From Vibrio comitans (lineage in GTDB: Bacteria > Pseudomonadota > Gammaproteobacteria > Enterobacterales > Vibrionaceae), in assembly GCA_024346835.1 (NCBI GenBank), contig AP024866.1:1550001-1614000 (forward strand): a stretch of DNA of 64,000 nt, in the 5' to 3' direction. Both the position numbers and the translations under genes were made by a program. The notes under the pieces are model-generated. The model was not told the origin of the DNA. It made no database searches and saw only the letters and a program-made list of their open reading frames with translations. This document shows positions 53,420 to 61,373 of the stretch, in pieces; positions within the stretch are counted from its first letter, which is position 1, and every line of letters starts with the position of its first letter.

Positions 53420-54430
53420 TCAGTGGATGCCTTGAACAAGATAACCCTCTAAATGTCGCAGCAGATCTTGTTTACGTGCCTCACTAGCAAAGCTCGCCTT
53501 AATGGCATTACGAGTAAACTGAGCCAGCTCTTTTGATTCCACGGGATGCGTTAGGGCTATTTGATGAAAGTTGTCCGTCATATAGCCGCCAAAATACGCA
53601 GGGTCGTCTGAGTTAATGGTCACGCAAAGCCCCTGATGCAACAACTCAACGATGTTGTGCTCTTCCATGGTATCAAACACCTTGAGTTTGACGTTGGATA
53701 GCGGACATACCGTCAGTGGGATTTGCAATACTTGTAACGTCTCAATGAGCTTAGGATCATCAACACAGCGAACACCATGATCTATACGAGACACTCCAAG
53801 CATGGTCATTGCATCTTGAATATTACTTGCCGGTCCCTCTTCTCCTGCGTGAGCGACTGTGAGAAATCCTTCTTTAAGAGCTAACTGAAAGACTTTCTGA
53901 AACTTTTTAGGCGGATGTCCTGATTCAGAAGAATCCAGCCCCACCCCTATGATTTTATCCTTATGAGACAAGGCACTTTGAAGTGTGTCTATTGCTGAGT
54001 CCTCATCGAGATGACGCAAGAAGCACATAATCAAATGGCTAGTTATGCCTAAGTCTTCATGAGCTTTGATGAGAGCGCTATGAATGCCACTGACAACCGT
54101 ATCAAAAGATATGCCTCTGGCGGTGTGAGTTTGAGGATCAAAAAAGATTTCGGTATGCATCACATTATCTTGGTGACACCTTTGTAAATAGGCCCACGTT
54201 AAATCAAAGAAATCTTGCTCTGTGATTAACACATTTGCACCTTGATAATAGATATCAAGGAAGGATTGCAGATTATTAAACTGATAAGCCTTATGAACTT
54301 CCTCTGCGTTAGAAAACGGTATCTCAATATTGTTTCTTCTCGCCAGTTCGAACATTAACTCTGGCTCTAGTGTGCCTTCAATATGCAAATGAAGCTCTAC
54401 TTTAGGTAGGCCTTCGATAAACTGTCGCAA
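53420..54430 (-). CDS. adenosine/adenine deaminase
   Basis: This 336-aa enzyme belongs to the adenosine deaminase family with a mononuclear zinc site. Motifs: ELHLHIEGTLEPELM, HTEIFFDPQTHTARG, GLDSSESGHPP, HAGEEGP, RIDHGVR and NSDDPAYFGGY. The EIFFDPQ and SSESGHPP versions are those of bacterial adenine deaminases, so adenine is the more likely substrate than adenosine. Start TTG 54430 is chosen because AAGGAG stands 7 nt upstream; the frame's GTG at 54436 is only 1 nt from that motif. It follows the small kinase by 18 bp. Confidence 0.88.
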   Translation of the reverse strand: MRQFIEGLPKVELHLHIEGTLEPELMFELARRNNIEIPFSNAEEVHKAYQFNNLQSFLDIYYQGANVLITEQDFFDLTWAYLQRCHQDNVMHTEIFFDPQTHTARGISFDTVVSGIHSALIKAHEDLGITSHLIMCFLRHLDEDSAIDTLQSALSHKDKIIGVGLDSSESGHPPKKFQKVFQLALKEGFLTVAHAGEEGPASNIQDAMTMLGVSRIDHGVRCVDDPKLIETLQVLQIPLTVCPLSNVKLKVFDTMEEHNIVELLHQGLCVTINSDDPAYFGGYMTDNFHQIALTHPVESKELAQFTRNAIKASFASEARKQDLLRHLEGYLVQGIH

Positions 54431-54448
54431 TACCACTCTCCTTGTGCA

Positions 54449-54871
54449 TTAGTACTGAGTTGATTTTAGACGCTTTTTTAGATCTCGTGGTAAGACGTCC
54501 CAGCGCTTGCGCATTGCCTCTATCTTGTCTAGCGGAACGTCGTGGACATTTGCAAACTGCCCTTCACATTCGTAGATAATGAGCTCTGCAGAGCACTGCT
54601 TTGCCATTCTTTGATAAGGTCGAATCTCCCACAATTGAGTAAAGGTGTTGGAGACCACGACAGAGCGACCTTGTTTAAGGTGCATTTGCGTTTGCTTTTG
54701 ACACCAAAGGTGCGCAGCTCCAAGCTTACTCGTATCAAACTGATAGCCTTCATCATTCTCATCAGTGAAATACATATCCGCTTCTAGATGCACGAGATCA
54801 TGTGTCTGTTTTAGCTGCTTGGCTAATGTCGATTTACCTGAGCCAGGCAGACCACGAATGAGAACTAACAA
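54449..54871 (-). CDS. small P-loop kinase-like ATPase
   Basis: This 140-aa protein has Walker A GLPGSGKST at residues 8-16, EADMYF after the second strand, and a lid-like end region ERRWDVLPRDL-type (KIEAMRKRWDVLPRDL). It resembles the AAA_33/zeta-toxin-like and N4BP2-like P-loop kinases that phosphorylate nucleotides, nucleosides or RNA ends. It starts with TTG at 54871 with only a weak AGGG upstream. It is followed by the deaminase gene and may form a purine-salvage pair with it. Confidence 0.75.
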   Translation of the reverse strand: MLVLIRGLPGSGKSTLAKQLKQTHDLVHLEADMYFTDENDEGYQFDTSKLGAAHLWCQKQTQMHLKQGRSVVVSNTFTQLWEIRPYQRMAKQCSAELIIYECEGQFANVHDVPLDKIEAMRKRWDVLPRDLKKRLKSTQY

Positions 54872-55029
54872 ATTGAAGTCTTACCCTCTTGGTTTAACGA
54901 TTAACTATTGGTTGAAGAAAAATGATAATGCAACCCAATAATGTAAATTCACGACAAACGTAACAAATCTGAAATCAAGCAAAGTCTTTGAGTAAATTAC
55001 AAACAGATACGGTTAATCATAGAAAAATG

Positions 55030-55063
55030 TTTTAGCTTGCAAAGAATAACAGTTAAGCTAAAA
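55030..55063. promoter_or_regulatory. 9-bp perfect inverted repeat before dCMP deaminase gene
   Basis: TTTTAGCTT (55030-55038) and AAGCTAAAA (55055-55063) are exact complements separated by 16 bp, ending 46 bp before the ATG at 55110. They may be an operator or a leader hairpin. Confidence 0.35.
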
Positions 55064-55109
55064 CCCATAAGGTTAACGTTGTACTTTCAGTTAAATCAAG
55101 GAATTAAAA

Positions 55110-55562
55110 ATGCTAACAAAATGGGCAAAGCGCTTTTATCAGATGTCTGAACTGGTTGGTTCTTGGAGTAAAGACCCTTCCACTCAAGTTGGAGCAGTAA
55201 TCACCAAACGCAACCGTATTGTCTCTGTTGGCTTTAACGGATATCCCCACGGTATTACAGACAGCGCTGAAACCGACGAGCGTGATATGAAATATCTAAA
55301 AACGCTGCATGCCGAAGAAAATGCAATCTTGTTCGCAAAACGTGATTTGGATGGCTGTGAAATTTGGGTAACACATTTCCCTTGTCCAAACTGTGCGGCG
55401 AAGATCATTCAAACAGGGATCTCTGCGGTACACTGCCCAGAACAAGAGCCTGATTTTCTTTCTCGTTGGGGAGACAAAATCAAGGTCAGTGAAGATATGT
55501 TCAATCAAGCCGGCGTCACCATTGACTGGCTGCCATTAAAAGAACTGAAGTCTGATGACTAA
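55110..55562 (+). CDS. deoxycytidylate (dCMP) deaminase family protein
   Basis: This 150-aa zinc enzyme converts dCMP to dUMP, feeding dTTP synthesis. The zinc site is HAEENA near residue 67 and PCPNCAAKI near residue 90, and the N-terminus has the SKDPSTQVGAVI motif of ComEB-type deaminases. It lacks the extra domains of anti-phage dCTP deaminases. AAGGAAT lies 7 nt before the ATG. The Gfo/Idh gene begins 15 bp after the stop, so the two form an operon. Confidence 0.9.
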   Translation: MLTKWAKRFYQMSELVGSWSKDPSTQVGAVITKRNRIVSVGFNGYPHGITDSAETDERDMKYLKTLHAEENAILFAKRDLDGCEIWVTHFPCPNCAAKIIQTGISAVHCPEQEPDFLSRWGDKIKVSEDMFNQAGVTIDWLPLKELKSDD

Positions 55563-55577
55563 CGCATAGGATAACGG

Positions 55578-56552
55578 ATGATCAACTGGGGAATTATTGC
55601 ACCGGGGCGCATTGCTAATCGCTTCGCTGAAGCATTTGGTGCTATCAATGATGGCACTTTATATGGTGTAGCTAGCCGTGATCGTACTAACGCTGAATCT
55701 TTCGCACAGCAACACAAAATAACGCACGTGTTCGAAAGTTATGCTGAGCTTATCAGTTCTCCAGAGATTGATGTGATTTACATAGCCAGTCCCCACCAGT
55801 TTCATTTTGATACTGCTAAGCAGTGTCTTGAAGCCGGTAAGGCTGTGCTGTGTGAAAAACCTCTTACTGTGAATGCCTCCCAAGCGAAAGCGTTATTTCA
55901 GATTGCTAAAGACAACAACGTGTTTCTAATGGAGGCGCTGTGGAGTCGATTTCTTCCTACTTGGCTTGAAGTAAAGCGTTGGGTTGAAGAAGGCCAAATT
56001 GGACAGCTAGAAAATATCCACTCTACTTTCGGTTTTAAGGCAGAGCGCAATTACGAAGACCGATTGTTCAACCCAAAACTCGCTGGTGGCGTATTGCTAG
56101 ATGCTGGAATCTACAATATTTCTTTAACTCAATACTTAGCCAAACGAGAACCACAAAGTCTCTCGTCGCATATATTTGTTGGAGAAACCAAGGTCGATGA
56201 ACGCTGCTCTGCGACTTTGGATTACGGTGACTTTACGAGTCAGTTCACTTGCTCTTTTAGGGCAAACCTAGATAACAGCATGACCATCTATGGCAGCGAT
56301 GGGAAAATCACCATTGAAGGCGCTTTTTGGGATGCCACAAAAGCAACACTAGAGGTGTACGGTAAAGAACCCGTTGCGCTCAATCTACCTCACGAAGCTT
56401 CGGGTTTTGAGTATCAAATTCGCGAAGTACAAGGCTGCTTGCGAGAAGGAAAATTATTCAGTGAGGTGATATCTCCAGAGCACACTATCGCGACCCTGCA
56501 CTTGATCGACGAAATACTAAGCAAAGTGCATATAAAACACCCACTAAATTAA
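55578..56552 (+). CDS. Gfo/Idh/MocA family oxidoreductase
   Basis: This 324-aa NAD(P)-dependent oxidoreductase has an N-terminal Rossmann fold beginning INWGIIAPGRIANRFAEAF, the conserved EKP in VLCEKPLTVNASQA and a C-terminal domain with GGVLLDAGIYNISL. Members act on sugars, inositols or dihydrodiols. AGGATAACGG precedes ATG 55578. It is probably co-transcribed with the dCMP deaminase gene, though no shared pathway is obvious. Confidence 0.9.
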   Translation: MINWGIIAPGRIANRFAEAFGAINDGTLYGVASRDRTNAESFAQQHKITHVFESYAELISSPEIDVIYIASPHQFHFDTAKQCLEAGKAVLCEKPLTVNASQAKALFQIAKDNNVFLMEALWSRFLPTWLEVKRWVEEGQIGQLENIHSTFGFKAERNYEDRLFNPKLAGGVLLDAGIYNISLTQYLAKREPQSLSSHIFVGETKVDERCSATLDYGDFTSQFTCSFRANLDNSMTIYGSDGKITIEGAFWDATKATLEVYGKEPVALNLPHEASGFEYQIREVQGCLREGKLFSEVISPEHTIATLHLIDEILSKVHIKHPLN

Positions 56553-56585
56553 TTCTAAATCTGTGTAATTTCTCACTTTTTTGTT

Positions 56586-56633
56586 CAAAAGGTATATAAT
56601 TGCGTTATCCGTATCACAATTTTATACCTTTTG
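56586..56633. promoter_or_regulatory. long near-perfect inverted repeat at the promoter of the envelope operon
   Basis: CAAAAGGTATA-T-AATTG (56586-56602) mirrors CAATT-T-TATACCTTTTG (56617-56633): 16 pairs plus one T-T mismatch, with a 14-bp centre. It ends 9 bp before the ATG at 56643 and touches the GGA ribosome-binding site. TATAAT at 56595-56600 could be the -10 box. It is either a repressor operator or an AT-rich leader hairpin that hides the start. Confidence 0.5.
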
Positions 56634-56642
56634 GATTTCTGA

Positions 56643-57608
56643 ATGGAACTTAGACGTTTCTCTACTGCCGCAGCCATTATTGGCACTACTTTTGCTCCCA
56701 CCTATTCATTTGCTACATCATTTGAATTACCAATTTGGAAGTCCGAAGCGGAAGAGCGTGGCTATATTCTTCCTAAAGCGTTTGGGATCAGTGTTGGTTA
56801 CATGCACGTTGAGCAAGGTATCAATGTTAACTCTATTGAGCTCAATGGTTTGAAAAACAGCTTAGGAAATTCAGGTCGACCTGAACAATGTATCGGCATC
56901 TCGATTGGCGGAAACTGTAATGGTTGGTTGATACCTGAAATCCCTGCTGACATTCCCGTAAACGATATTATCGTTGATACCAAAGGTGGCTTCCAGGAAA
57001 GTGATGTTTGGACTGTTCGAGCCGATATGTGGTTGTTTCCATTTCTAAACTTGTACGCTATTGCAGGTAAAATAACTGGTTACTCAGAAACGACTATCGA
57101 TGTAGCGCTAGACCTAGGCACTCCAGGCAATCCAACAACTATAGTTAGAGACGCCGCTTTTAAACTAGATCTAGATGGAAACATGTATGGTGGTGGTTTG
57201 GTCGTTGCCGGTGGCTATAACGAGTGGTTTACCATTGTTGATGCGAGCTACACTAAAACCAATTTAACCGTTATTGATGGTGGTATCGATTCTATCGTTG
57301 TAACACCTCGTGTAGGCTATGACTTTACTAATCATGGTCACCCTGTTCGAGTTTGGGTCGGTGGTCAATACCAAAATATTCAACAAACTCTTAAAGGTGA
57401 TTTAAGAGACCTATTCCCAGCGGAATTTGTAGACCTAGTAGAAGCTGATGGAGAAACTGCAGGCTTTGTAGTTAAACAAGAACTCGCATCAGAATGGAAC
57501 ACCGTCGTTGGCTTCAACTACGTAATCAACCCAACCTTTAATATCATTGGTGAGTTTGGCTTTGGCGATCGTCAAAGTGCATTTATTTCTTTGGACACCC
57601 GCTTTTAA
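56643..57608 (+). CDS. putative outer-membrane barrel protein of unknown family
   Basis: This 321-aa exported protein has a signal peptide ending YSFA near residue 24. The mature part has alternating beta strands and ends SAFISLDTRF, an outer-membrane C-terminal signature. Cysteines in EQCIGISIGGNCNGW may form a disulphide. I do not recognise the family. It is the first gene of a three-gene group with an Omp85-type barrel and a DUF4056 protein, and its start lies just after a long inverted repeat. Confidence 0.7.
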   Translation: MELRRFSTAAAIIGTTFAPTYSFATSFELPIWKSEAEERGYILPKAFGISVGYMHVEQGINVNSIELNGLKNSLGNSGRPEQCIGISIGGNCNGWLIPEIPADIPVNDIIVDTKGGFQESDVWTVRADMWLFPFLNLYAIAGKITGYSETTIDVALDLGTPGNPTTIVRDAAFKLDLDGNMYGGGLVVAGGYNEWFTIVDASYTKTNLTVIDGGIDSIVVTPRVGYDFTNHGHPVRVWVGGQYQNIQQTLKGDLRDLFPAEFVDLVEADGETAGFVVKQELASEWNTVVGFNYVINPTFNIIGEFGFGDRQSAFISLDTRF

Positions 57609-57687
57609 ACATGCAATTAAACATGACCTCATTTTCCAACGCACTCACACCCAAGGCCGACTTGGGTAAAGATTTTATACTCGGTTA

Positions 57688-58833
57688 ATGATGCGTTTAC
57701 CTAAGCCCATCACCCTGCTGTTTCTTTCTAGTGCTCCCTTGTGCGCATTTGCTGAAGGTAACGATCTTACAAACAAAGGCACTGGTTGGGTTACAGACTT
57801 GCTAGAGTTCTTTGGCTCCAGTGATGAGGTTGATTTGTCTGGTGGCATGGATTGGGGCGTTTTACCGGGCCCCTTTGCTAACCCAGAACAAGGTGTAGGC
57901 ATAGGTGTTGCCGCCGTTGGTTTATACGCACCTCAAGGTCTAGAAACAGGCAACCAGCTATCGACTCTAACGCTAAGCGGTTATGTATCGTCAGAAGGCA
58001 CCTACGGAATAGGCATTGATAACACTACGTTCTTAAATCAAAACCAATGGAAATTAGGCTTGATGGGTCGCCTATCTCAAACGCCAAGTAAATATTGGGG
58101 TGTGGGAAAGGATGCTGCTGAGGAAGATGGTAATGAAACACAACACGAGGCGCTTTTCCTTAGATTAGAACCTACAGTTTCCTATCAATTTGTAGATGGC
58201 TACTTTATCAAAACAGGTATCGACGCCACATTTCTATACCACCAAGAATCCGACGGTAGCGCACTGACGCCAGAACAACTAGAGGACACCACTAACCTTG
58301 GTATTATTTTGGCACTTGAGTACGATACCCGCGATTACGAAACCAACCCTTACTCAGGTAGATTTGTCAGCTTAGAACACCGGTGGTATGTCAAAACATT
58401 TGGTGGTGACTACGATTATGAAGAGCTGACTTTCAATTATCGTGAGTATGTGAATTTATACGACGATAACATCCTTGCTTTCGACTATTTTGTGCAGGGT
58501 CTAAGCAATGATGAAGATCTCCCATGGTTTGCCATGAGCAAACTCGGTGGAGACGACCGCATGCGCGGGTACTATAGCGGCCGTTACAGAGACCGCTATC
58601 AAATGACAGCACAGCTAGAATACCGCCACAAGTTTAACCAACGTCATGGCGCTGTAATCTGGGGCGGAGCCGGAAATATCGCCCCTCACTTTGAAGGACT
58701 ATTTGAAGACAGTTGGCTCCCTACCTACGGAGTCGGTTATCGTTTTGCTTTCAAACCTAGAGTCAACGTTCGTCTTGACCTAGGCTTTGGAGACGAGACT
58801 ACTGTTTATTTCAATATACATGAAGCGTTCTAA
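57688..58833 (+). CDS. BamA/TamA (Omp85) superfamily barrel protein without POTRA domains
   Basis: This 381-aa protein has a signal peptide (LLFLSSAPLCAFA) and then goes directly into a 16-strand-type Omp85 barrel. The L6-loop motif RMRGYYSGRYRDR is near residues 291-303, and the C-terminus ends VYFNIHEAF. There is no room for POTRA repeats, which normally bind substrates in BamA and TamA. Similar stand-alone barrels are known as bacterial surface antigens. The start is ATG 57688 or 57691. It is the second gene of the envelope group. Confidence 0.85.
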   Translation: MMRLPKPITLLFLSSAPLCAFAEGNDLTNKGTGWVTDLLEFFGSSDEVDLSGGMDWGVLPGPFANPEQGVGIGVAAVGLYAPQGLETGNQLSTLTLSGYVSSEGTYGIGIDNTTFLNQNQWKLGLMGRLSQTPSKYWGVGKDAAEEDGNETQHEALFLRLEPTVSYQFVDGYFIKTGIDATFLYHQESDGSALTPEQLEDTTNLGIILALEYDTRDYETNPYSGRFVSLEHRWYVKTFGGDYDYEELTFNYREYVNLYDDNILAFDYFVQGLSNDEDLPWFAMSKLGGDDRMRGYYSGRYRDRYQMTAQLEYRHKFNQRHGAVIWGGAGNIAPHFEGLFEDSWLPTYGVGYRFAFKPRVNVRLDLGFGDETTVYFNIHEAF

Positions 58834-58854
58834 AGAACCCTTTAAAGGCATTTA

Positions 58855-59931
58855 ATGAAATTTAAATCTCTACTTATTGCAGCAATCACACTCTTTTCTT
58901 CTGCTAGCTACGCGATTGATCCCCCTAGTGGTGTTCGTCCTTGTTGCGCCTTTGGTATCAACATGAAGTCTGAACTTGGTGTCGTTCCTGTCCCTTTCTT
59001 TCGGGTTAACAACATTGTTGAACTTTCCGATCTCGAAGAGCACCTATACAACGATGGAGAACAAGGGGTTGCCAGCAGTCTGATGGGTACTGGCGCGGAA
59101 TCAAATGGGCTTATCTATACCTCTAAAGGCGGTATTATTGATACAGCCCATGTGCGAGATACAGCAGACTATACGCTGTATCTACACTCACAAATCCAAG
59201 GTCAGCTAGGCACAAAACAACAGGTCATCCTTGAAGATGAACTTCGTAGCCGCGTTATTGAGATGACTGACAAGCCAGTTGACATGACTTCAGAAGAGCA
59301 AGCACAAGCTGAAATCGAGCTTAGTGCCCTGCTTGCGTTTCGCTTAGCGCAGTGGCACGAAGTCGCTCAATGGTTTGGTTTCACTTCGGTCGCTGGGTTT
59401 AAGGAATACCCATCTGCTTACTCTCCGGAAGATCTCTACTCCAATATGCTTGGCTCTTTTATTGCAATAGAGATTTTAGAAAACAACCCAAATCCTACTA
59501 AAGAAGAGTATCAGCAGGCCTTTTCTAAGATATTTCTGAGAAAGCTTGCCGAACTTGGTGCTCAAGACAAAGACCGAACCGAAGAGGTTATGGATGGTCT
59601 TGATAAAAAATGGTGGGACAGTGGCAAGCGTCTGCCTAACAAGTGGGTAGTAAAAACACGTGACTATGAACCTAGGCTAACAATCACTCCTCACTGGGGA
59701 GATACCGATGACAGAGTGACAACGTCACTCGCTCAGTATGAAGGCCTTGAAGATTTTGGTTACCTTACCCTTGTTGCAACCAATTCTGAGAAAAACTTTA
59801 GTGCTCTACCTGGTTACCTTAAAGAACGCCACGTTTGGACCAAGAAACAATTTTCTGAAATTGCTCAGTTTGCAAAAAAAGTAGACGACCAACATAAGCT
59901 CAACAACAACCAACTGTTACCACCGTACTAA
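58855..59931 (+). CDS. DUF4056 domain-containing exported protein
   Basis: This 358-aa protein has a signal peptide (LLIAAITLFSSASYA) and a DUF4056 core. The core begins SGVRPCCAFGINMKSELG and contains GLIYTSKGGIIDTAHVRDTA and a helical region with WHEVAQWFGFTSVAGFKEYP. The family's function is unknown; the conserved DTAHVRD and WHE strings look like catalytic or metal-binding sites. AAAGG precedes the ATG, 21 bp after the Omp85 gene. It probably works in the periplasm with the two barrel proteins. Confidence 0.85.
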   Translation: MKFKSLLIAAITLFSSASYAIDPPSGVRPCCAFGINMKSELGVVPVPFFRVNNIVELSDLEEHLYNDGEQGVASSLMGTGAESNGLIYTSKGGIIDTAHVRDTADYTLYLHSQIQGQLGTKQQVILEDELRSRVIEMTDKPVDMTSEEQAQAEIELSALLAFRLAQWHEVAQWFGFTSVAGFKEYPSAYSPEDLYSNMLGSFIAIEILENNPNPTKEEYQQAFSKIFLRKLAELGAQDKDRTEEVMDGLDKKWWDSGKRLPNKWVVKTRDYEPRLTITPHWGDTDDRVTTSLAQYEGLEDFGYLTLVATNSEKNFSALPGYLKERHVWTKKQFSEIAQFAKKVDDQHKLNNNQLLPPY

Positions 59932-59940
59932 TATTCAGCG

Positions 59941-59965
59941 CTGGCCTCGCTCGCAGCGAGGCCAG
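59941..59965. terminator. GC-rich hairpin after the envelope operon
   Basis: CTGGCCTCGCT-CGC-AGCGAGGCCAG is an 11-bp perfect stem starting 9 bp after the DUF4056 stop. There is no T-tract, so it may end transcription only weakly or stabilise the 3' end. Confidence 0.6.
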
Positions 59966-60020
59966 ATAGCGACTACGCTTACTACTCTTTTAAATTCCTC
60001 GAAGAATCAAACTGATATCA

Positions 60021-61346
60021 ATGAAATCACAGACTAGCCGAACCTTAGGTAAAGAACTCTATAAGATGACTTGGCCGATGATCTTTGGCGTACTCTCTTT
60101 AATGAGTTTCCAGCTTATCGATTCGGCTTTTATCGCTCAGCTTGGTGTCCTACCTCTTGCTGCCCAAGGCTTTACCCTTCCTATTGGTCAATTGATCATT
60201 GGGGTGCAAGTCGGCCTTGGCATTGCAACCACATCTGTCATTGCCCATGCATTAGGTGCAAACGATGAAAAATATGCCAAGCAACTGGGTGGATTAGTGT
60301 TAGCACTCGGTAGCATTGGTTGCGGCGCAATTTGCGTGCTCTTGTATTTGATTCGCTCGCCATTATTGTCTCTATTAGGTGCGACTGAAGAAGTCTTCCC
60401 CATCATTGATACTTACTGGATAGTTTGGCTGATCAGCGCTTGGGTCGGTGCTGTGCTGTATTTTCTATACAGTGTTTGCCGTGCAAATGGGAACACCATG
60501 TTACCAGGCATTATGATGGTGGTGACCAGCATCTTAAACGTGGTACTCGACCCTATATTGATTTTCTATTTTGATATGGGAATCCACGGCGCGGCAGTGG
60601 CAACAATTATTGCCTTTGGTATCGGCATTCTCTACGTAATCTATCGTATCAGATCTAAACATTACTATTCGTTTGACTGGGGCAATCTAGATATTGGGCA
60701 AAGCATTCGTTCTTTGTTTGGCATAATGATGCCAGCGATGACCAGTCAACTGATGCCTCCTCTAGCCGCAATGCTTTCAACAAAGCTCTTAGCGTCATAT
60801 GGAACCGCTGCGGTCGCCGCTTGGGCTCTAGGATGCCGTTATGAGTTTTTCGCCATAGTCTGCGTACTTGCCTTAACTATGTCGATGCCCCCTATGATAG
60901 GTAGATATGTTGGGGCGAAAGATAGCGATAAGATCATCAAGTTGGTCAATATTGCGTGCTTGTTTATTCTTGGTTCACAAGTGCTAGTCGCTCTGATTAC
61001 TTTAATCATTTCTGGACAACTGGCGACATTGATGACAGGTGAACAAAGCGTAGAGAGAATTTTAGACATGCACCTAGTTATCGTCCCATTTAGCCTTGCT
61101 CCACTAGGCGTTTGTATCTTGCTGGTGTCTGTTTCTAATGCTCTCGGCAAACCAATGAAGGCCTTACTGGTCTCTTCTTGTCGCCTCTTTGTGTTCTTTT
61201 TGCCTTGTTTGTATGGCGGCGCATACCTTGGCGGCTTACAGGGTTTGTTTATTGGCGCTGCAATTGGCAACACTCTCGCAGGCATTTTTGCGTGGAATAA
61301 TTACCGCGCAACCATTTCTAGATTGCAAAAAAAATGGAGCCAATAG
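60021..61346 (+). CDS. MATE family efflux transporter (second copy)
   Basis: This 441-aa inner-membrane protein has about 12 spans of the MATE fold, opening KMTWPMIFGVLSLMSFQLID and DSAFIAQLGVLPLAAQGFTL. It is only distantly similar to the norM product at 2267 and fits the DinF/VcmH-like branch. Substrates cannot be predicted. It has its own 89-bp upstream gap after the envelope operon. Its stop lies inside the loop of the shared terminator with glgC. Confidence 0.88.
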   Translation: MKSQTSRTLGKELYKMTWPMIFGVLSLMSFQLIDSAFIAQLGVLPLAAQGFTLPIGQLIIGVQVGLGIATTSVIAHALGANDEKYAKQLGGLVLALGSIGCGAICVLLYLIRSPLLSLLGATEEVFPIIDTYWIVWLISAWVGAVLYFLYSVCRANGNTMLPGIMMVVTSILNVVLDPILIFYFDMGIHGAAVATIIAFGIGILYVIYRIRSKHYYSFDWGNLDIGQSIRSLFGIMMPAMTSQLMPPLAAMLSTKLLASYGTAAVAAWALGCRYEFFAIVCVLALTMSMPPMIGRYVGAKDSDKIIKLVNIACLFILGSQVLVALITLIISGQLATLMTGEQSVERILDMHLVIVPFSLAPLGVCILLVSVSNALGKPMKALLVSSCRLFVFFLPCLYGGAYLGGLQGLFIGAAIGNTLAGIFAWNNYRATISRLQKKWSQ

Positions 61347-61355
61347 GCTCCATTT
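61328..61355. terminator. bidirectional terminator between MATE gene and glgC
   Basis: AAATGGAGCC-AATA-GGCTCCATTT forms a 10-bp stem. On the minus strand it is followed by TTTTTTTT, a strong terminator for glgC. The MATE stop codon TAG lies in the loop and stem, so the plus-strand gene reads into it. Confidence 0.88.
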
Positions 61356-61373
61356 CATTAACTATAGCAGTGC

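Noticed and set aside
55110..55562. dCMP deaminase as an anti-phage nucleotide-depletion gene
   Set aside because: It has only the housekeeping deaminase domain and no defence partner or RNA gene nearby.
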